A DNA stretch of 64,000 nt. Origin: Tragulus kanchil. Its lineage: Eukaryota; Chordata; Mammalia; Artiodactyla; Tragulidae. The stretch covers positions 35,434,170-35,498,169 of the forward strand of contig JAIOJX010000001.1 of NCBI GenBank assembly GCA_022376925.1, read 5' to 3'. The first letter of the stretch is position 1; each line of letters opens with the position of its first letter. The notes beneath the pieces were generated by a model. It had not been told where the DNA came from and did no database searches. It saw only the letters and a list, made by a program, of their open reading frames with translations. Of this stretch, positions 59,830-64,000 are shown one piece after another. A program made the position numbers and the translations under genes.

Positions 59830-61150
59830 AGAAATAAACAGAACAATTAGGCAAAATGAGGAGACGGGGGAATAGTTCCAAAAGAGAGAATAACATAAAA
59901 CTCTAGAGGAAGAGAAGATAAAGATAAGTAAAGATAAGCAATCTACCTGATAAAGCATTCAAGATAATGATCCTAAAAATACTCAGTGAATTTAGGACAA
60001 GAAAGGATGAGCACAGTGAAAATTTCAGCAAAGTGGTAGAAAATATAAAGAGGAATCAAACAGAGCTGAAGAAACTAAGTACATATACACACATAAATAA
60101 TATCCAAATCATGTTGCTATACACCTGAAACTAACACAATATTGCAAATTAACTGTACTTCCATTAAGAACATTTTTTAAGCTTTTAGCCATCCAGAAAT
60201 AAAAAGAAACTTCCATAATTTGATCAAAAACTACCTGTAAAAGCAAAGGAACAGCATCATAGTAAATGTTGAAATATCAGGAGCTTCCACTTGAAATATG
60301 TTAGAAGAAAAAGATGGGCCCTACGGCCACTGTTATTCATTACTATGCTGAGGACCCTATATAGTTCAAAAAGGGAAGAAAAGGCAATAAAAAGTACAAG
60401 AAAATTGAAAAAGAAGAAAGACAATTTGCATACAAAAGTATTGCCTATGTAGAAAACAGGAAAGAATCTATAAACAAACATTAAATGATTTCAATAATAT
60501 CATGCAACACAGTATCAATATATTTTTTAAAATCACCTCTATTCCTGTATCAGCAGCAAAAAATTAGAACATGAAATTCTAAAAACCAAGTCACTTAGAA
60601 ATAGCTTTGAAACACTATCAAGCCCTAGAAATATTAATAATTCTAACAAAATATCTGTATGTCTGAAGATGAAGGTCTAGACATTATTGAAAGATATTAA
60701 AGAAGACATACTTAATGAAGAAATATATCATGTCAATGGATTGCAGAACTGTTTGTGCTCATGTTAAGCTGACTCAGTCATATCTGACCCTCTACAATCC
60801 TATGGACTGTAGCCCACCAGGCTCCTCTGTCCATGGGATTCTCCAGGCAAGAATACTGGAGTGGGTTGCCATGCCCTTCTCCAGGGGATCTTCCCGACCC
60901 AGGAATCAAACCCATGTCTCTTATCTCGCCTGCATTGGCAGGCGGGTTCTTTACCACTTGTGCTATCTAGGAAGCCCCGTAAATAGGTTAATTCTTTCTA
61001 AATTGATTTATAGACTCATTGCAATCCCTATTAAAATCGAAACAGGTGCTCTCTCTGTATATCAGTGTCTATGTGTGCATAAATTCGCAAGCTTATTTTT
61101 AAAATGTATATGGAAACACAAAGAGTCAAGAATAAGAGAATCCTGAGAAA
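59830..61150 (+). mobile_element. L1 ORF2-like region split by a Bov-tA
   Basis: Decayed L1: a 3'-end-like piece at 60090-60180 ('gctatacacctgaaactaac'), ORF2-like DNA at 60270-60450 and again at 60985-61150 ('gactcattgcaatccctatt'). A reverse Bov-tA occupies 60750-60979. Possibly more than one L1 copy. Confidence 0.55.
60750..60979 (-). mobile_element. Bov-tA SINE
   Basis: Reverse element with 'gcccaccaggctcctctgtc', 'ggagtgggttgccatgccct' and 'ggatcttcccgacccaggaa', ending at the head 'ctatctaggaagcccc'. Best-preserved Bov-tA in the window. Confidence 0.93.
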
Positions 61151-63925
61151 AAACAATACAGATGTGTACTACTAAATATTAAGATGTGCTATAGCATTTG
61201 TTTTTATAACTTAGAGGTAGGAAAGACTTTCCTCAGATGAACAAAACCTCAGAAGCCATAAAGAGAAAATGTGAAAAATTTGATCACCTATAGGTGATCA
61301 CCTATAAAGGGAAAAAAAGAATAACACAAATGAATTAGATATCCATTCACCTTGACCAGCACTAACATCTAGCTAAGTCAGCTTGCCCTGATTCCCTGAG
61401 CACTAAATAAACAACCTTCTGATGATAATCTGGTTCCTGATGAGCATCCATCTTACGGACAGAATGTTTTGAACACACAAAGCACTAAAAATCTGCTCTA
61501 CTTGGTCATTACACTTCTAAGAGTAACATAGAATCTCATTCGGGTTTTTTTTTTAATAAATTCCACTCAATTTAATAACATGTTATGTCCATGTGCAAAC
61601 TTAGAAATGCTTGATAAGCAGAAGGCTCTAATGCCCAAAGATGCTTCTGATACACTCACTTACTCTTCCACTTTTTAAAATGAAAATGGTCGACAAGGGC
61701 CCAAGAGCTGCACTTGGCCCACTGTCCGTGCTGGACTCAACTCCTTTGACAGGAGCCTGTGAGGATAAAGCTACACCCCCAGGAAGGCTTCTTTCCCACG
61801 CCCTCCCCCTCCCTCCCCTCAGGCTTATCCCCAAACCCAACAATGCCCAAGCCCCTACCACAAGGCCTGAGGAGGACCCAGCGGAGAGGCAAAAGCACGG
61901 AGATACACACCTCTGAAAGTCGATGTGTGTTATGCTGCTTGATACCAGAGCTCAGGAGTCGCTAGCCTAGTCTTTGGCACCCCAAGATGCCGGCACCAGA
62001 GTTCTGGTTTAAGGGCAAAAAGGGCCACAGTTTGAACAGAGAAATCAGAAAGAAAGAAAAAACCTTCAGTCTGGATGTGAGTCTTTTAAAAATCAATGCA
62101 AAAAGATAGCATTGAACATAGTCATAACCATTCTTAGAAAAATCACTCTCAAGGGAGTGAGAAATTAACCAAACAGAGGCATAAACACAAACTTGGCCTG
62201 AACCACATTAATTTGCTAAATCTACACTTAGAATCTCTTTTCAAACAAGGCAAGTAAAATAGGAATTTAAAAACAGAAAACCAGTTTCCGGAGCCTTGAA
62301 GTATTATGCTTTGGGTGACAATTCATAAGAGAACTCTACTCCATCTTTACAAAAAATTGCCTTTGGACACACTTGACTGGGATGGACCCACTTAAATTCC
62401 TAAAATCGTTAGCTAAAAGCCAAGAAGAGCAGAATCTCCTGAGTTTCTCATTTCCTCGGTTTCCCAGAAGTTGCCATGTTCTCTAAAGAAAGGACACTGC
62501 CTCCTCCCTGTCCCCATGAGCTGCCACAATCGCAGCTACAATCCTAGAAGTGTGTTCCTCCCCAGATGTTTGAGAGTGGCCACCTCCCAGGTGAAAGCGT
62601 CAGGACATCAGAGTGTGGCTGGCCTGGCCCTGTGGCCTCCCTGGACCAGGCAGTCGCACACCCGTCTCACACAGCACTTCCCAAAGTCTGGGTGATTCAC
62701 TTCCAAATAATACCAGGTGTGGGACATCAAAATTCATGCAATGCGTACAGGGCTGTTCCACGCTAGGACTAGTGCCCTCTCAGTCTCTTTTAGCAAAGGC
62801 ACCCAAAATTTCAGCCTCCAGCCGCACCCAGGGTCACCACGCTACCACAGCAACGATGATTATTATTCTGTATCAAATGCCCATCAGTGCATGACCTCGT
62901 GTCATGGAAATCAAATAACCTCCCCTCCCAAAGACACAGAAGCACAAGGAGACTACTGCCCACAGTCTCTCAGAGGAGGAAATAAAGAGAGAAGTGTGAG
63001 GGAGGGAAAGAGAAGGCGACTGGGAGGGGAGGAGGGGATAAGACCCGCAGAGCAGATGGACACTGGTCAAGCCTGTGTCTCTGCTGCAAGAGGGCTGTTT
63101 ACTACCCAAGGGGACCTCATTTCCACCCCACGTAGAAGAGTCACTCAGCACCCTAAGTTCAAGTTATCAATACAGAAGTTTTTATTATTTGTTCCATTCC
63201 CCAACTTTTCACCCTACCTGACATATAGGAATAGCGATATAAATATCAGTAACTCTGGTTCTCACCCAAGCCTCACCTATAGGCATCTCCTAAGACTTTC
63301 CTCTTTCTTCTACACCTTGCTGTGTGGATATCTAAAAAGTTGTGCAATCAGTACACAGAATGTCATCTCTGTCTCTGTTTTCATCAGGAGGAGTTTTGTG
63401 TTGAGTATCTATGGAGGCATTATACTGGTACTTGGCTCCATACTAAGGATTTTAACGCAAACAGTTGCTCATGTTTGGAAGGCCACTGACTCTACCTCTT
63501 GCTGACTCATCTCGAGAATCTTACCCAACTGATCTACATCTCATTCCTTCTTTAGTGAAGATATAATATTTACTTGACAGGATTGTTGAGGTTAAGGTGG
63601 ATGTGGGAGGGAAATATATAAAATAGCAGTGTCTGACAAATGCTTGATACCACCCACCTCTTTTCTTTTATAATATACATGTCTTTGACATAATACCTTG
63701 CTTACTAAATTTCAGTAATATTATTTTAAAAAGGAGAAAACTCAACTACTTCTAACATTGTCTGAAATTATCATTATTATTTTATTTAAATATTTACATA
63801 CCTAAAACTAAGCATGAATGCCTTTTATTGCTCTTGTAGAAGTGAAGAAAATTCTTCTTCTCATCTTGGGTTCTGGGTTGGGACTCTGTGTCAAAAGACA
63901 GATTAACAGGAGGAAAACATTTGCT
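61151..63925. other. No gene seen
   Basis: Mixed-composition DNA. The 262-codon plus-strand frame at 62717-63505 has no recognisable domain, no Kozak support and no conserved composition. I see no named repeat with confidence and no CpG island. Confidence 0.45.
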
Positions 63926-64000
63926 GTTCTTGTTTAGTTGCTAAGTTGTGTCCAACTTTTTAGTGATCCCATGGACTGTAGCCCGCCTGACTCCTCTGTT
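63926..64000 (-). mobile_element. Bov-tA SINE, cut by the window end
   Basis: 'gttgctaagttgtgtccaac' and 'cccatggactgtagcccgcc' are the 3' part of a reverse Bov-tA; the rest lies outside the window. Confidence 0.85.

Noticed and set aside
62717..63505. 262-codon plus-strand ORF
   Set aside because: No domain, repeat-like composition in the second half, and no supporting promoter, splice or poly(A) arrangement.

Overview
The window is mammalian nuclear DNA from a pecoran ruminant, most likely a bovid. It carries many Bov-tA and CHR tRNA-derived SINEs, a BovB/ART2A fragment and L1 debris. Two single-coding-exon genes, ARMCX3 (minus strand) and ARMCX6 (plus strand), lie head to head, as in the X-linked ARMCX cluster (human Xq22), so this is X-chromosome sequence. 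No bacterial, viral or CRISPR-type system is present. The only protein-coding genes I can support are ARMCX3 (2573..3712, minus) and ARMCX6 (16261..17166, plus). Both encode N-terminally anchored, armadillo-related proteins; ARMCX3 is a known mitochondrial-trafficking factor, and the ARMCX6 role is inferred from family.

Layout. 1-1.1 kb: old L1/L2 debris. 1.1-6.7 kb: ARMCX3, from its poly(A) signal to a CpG-rich promoter with CRE and E-box motifs. 6.7-13.7 kb: intergenic. 13.7-17.8 kb: ARMCX6 promoter, leader and CDS. 16.6-22.4 kb: left arm of a large inverted repeat, GC-rich, beginning inside ARMCX6. 22.4-36.3 kb: AT-rich spacer with SINEs, L1, MLT1 and MER5A. 36.3-44.3 kb: right arm, ending in a 5'-truncated second copy of ARMCX6. 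44.3-64 kb: gene-free, repeat-rich DNA.

Two structural facts dominate. First, sixteen direct tandem duplications of about 1.07-1.18 kb are scattered through the window. Copies are almost identical, but most have a degraded, base-dropping tail at the junction. This is best explained as unmerged overlapping contig ends or a gap-fill error, not biology. About 17.8 kb of the 64 kb is redundant, and ARMCX3 appears in three pieces because of it. Second, once these duplications are subtracted, the two inverted arms come out at almost the same length (about 4.63 kb each, with a spacer of about 10.5 kb). The inverted repeat is therefore probably real and recently homogenised. Its left boundary cuts ARMCX6 at codon 119/120, and the part of ARMCX6 inside the arm is GC-rich and looks much less conserved than the part outside. 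That pattern fits GC-biased gene conversion acting on half of a gene.
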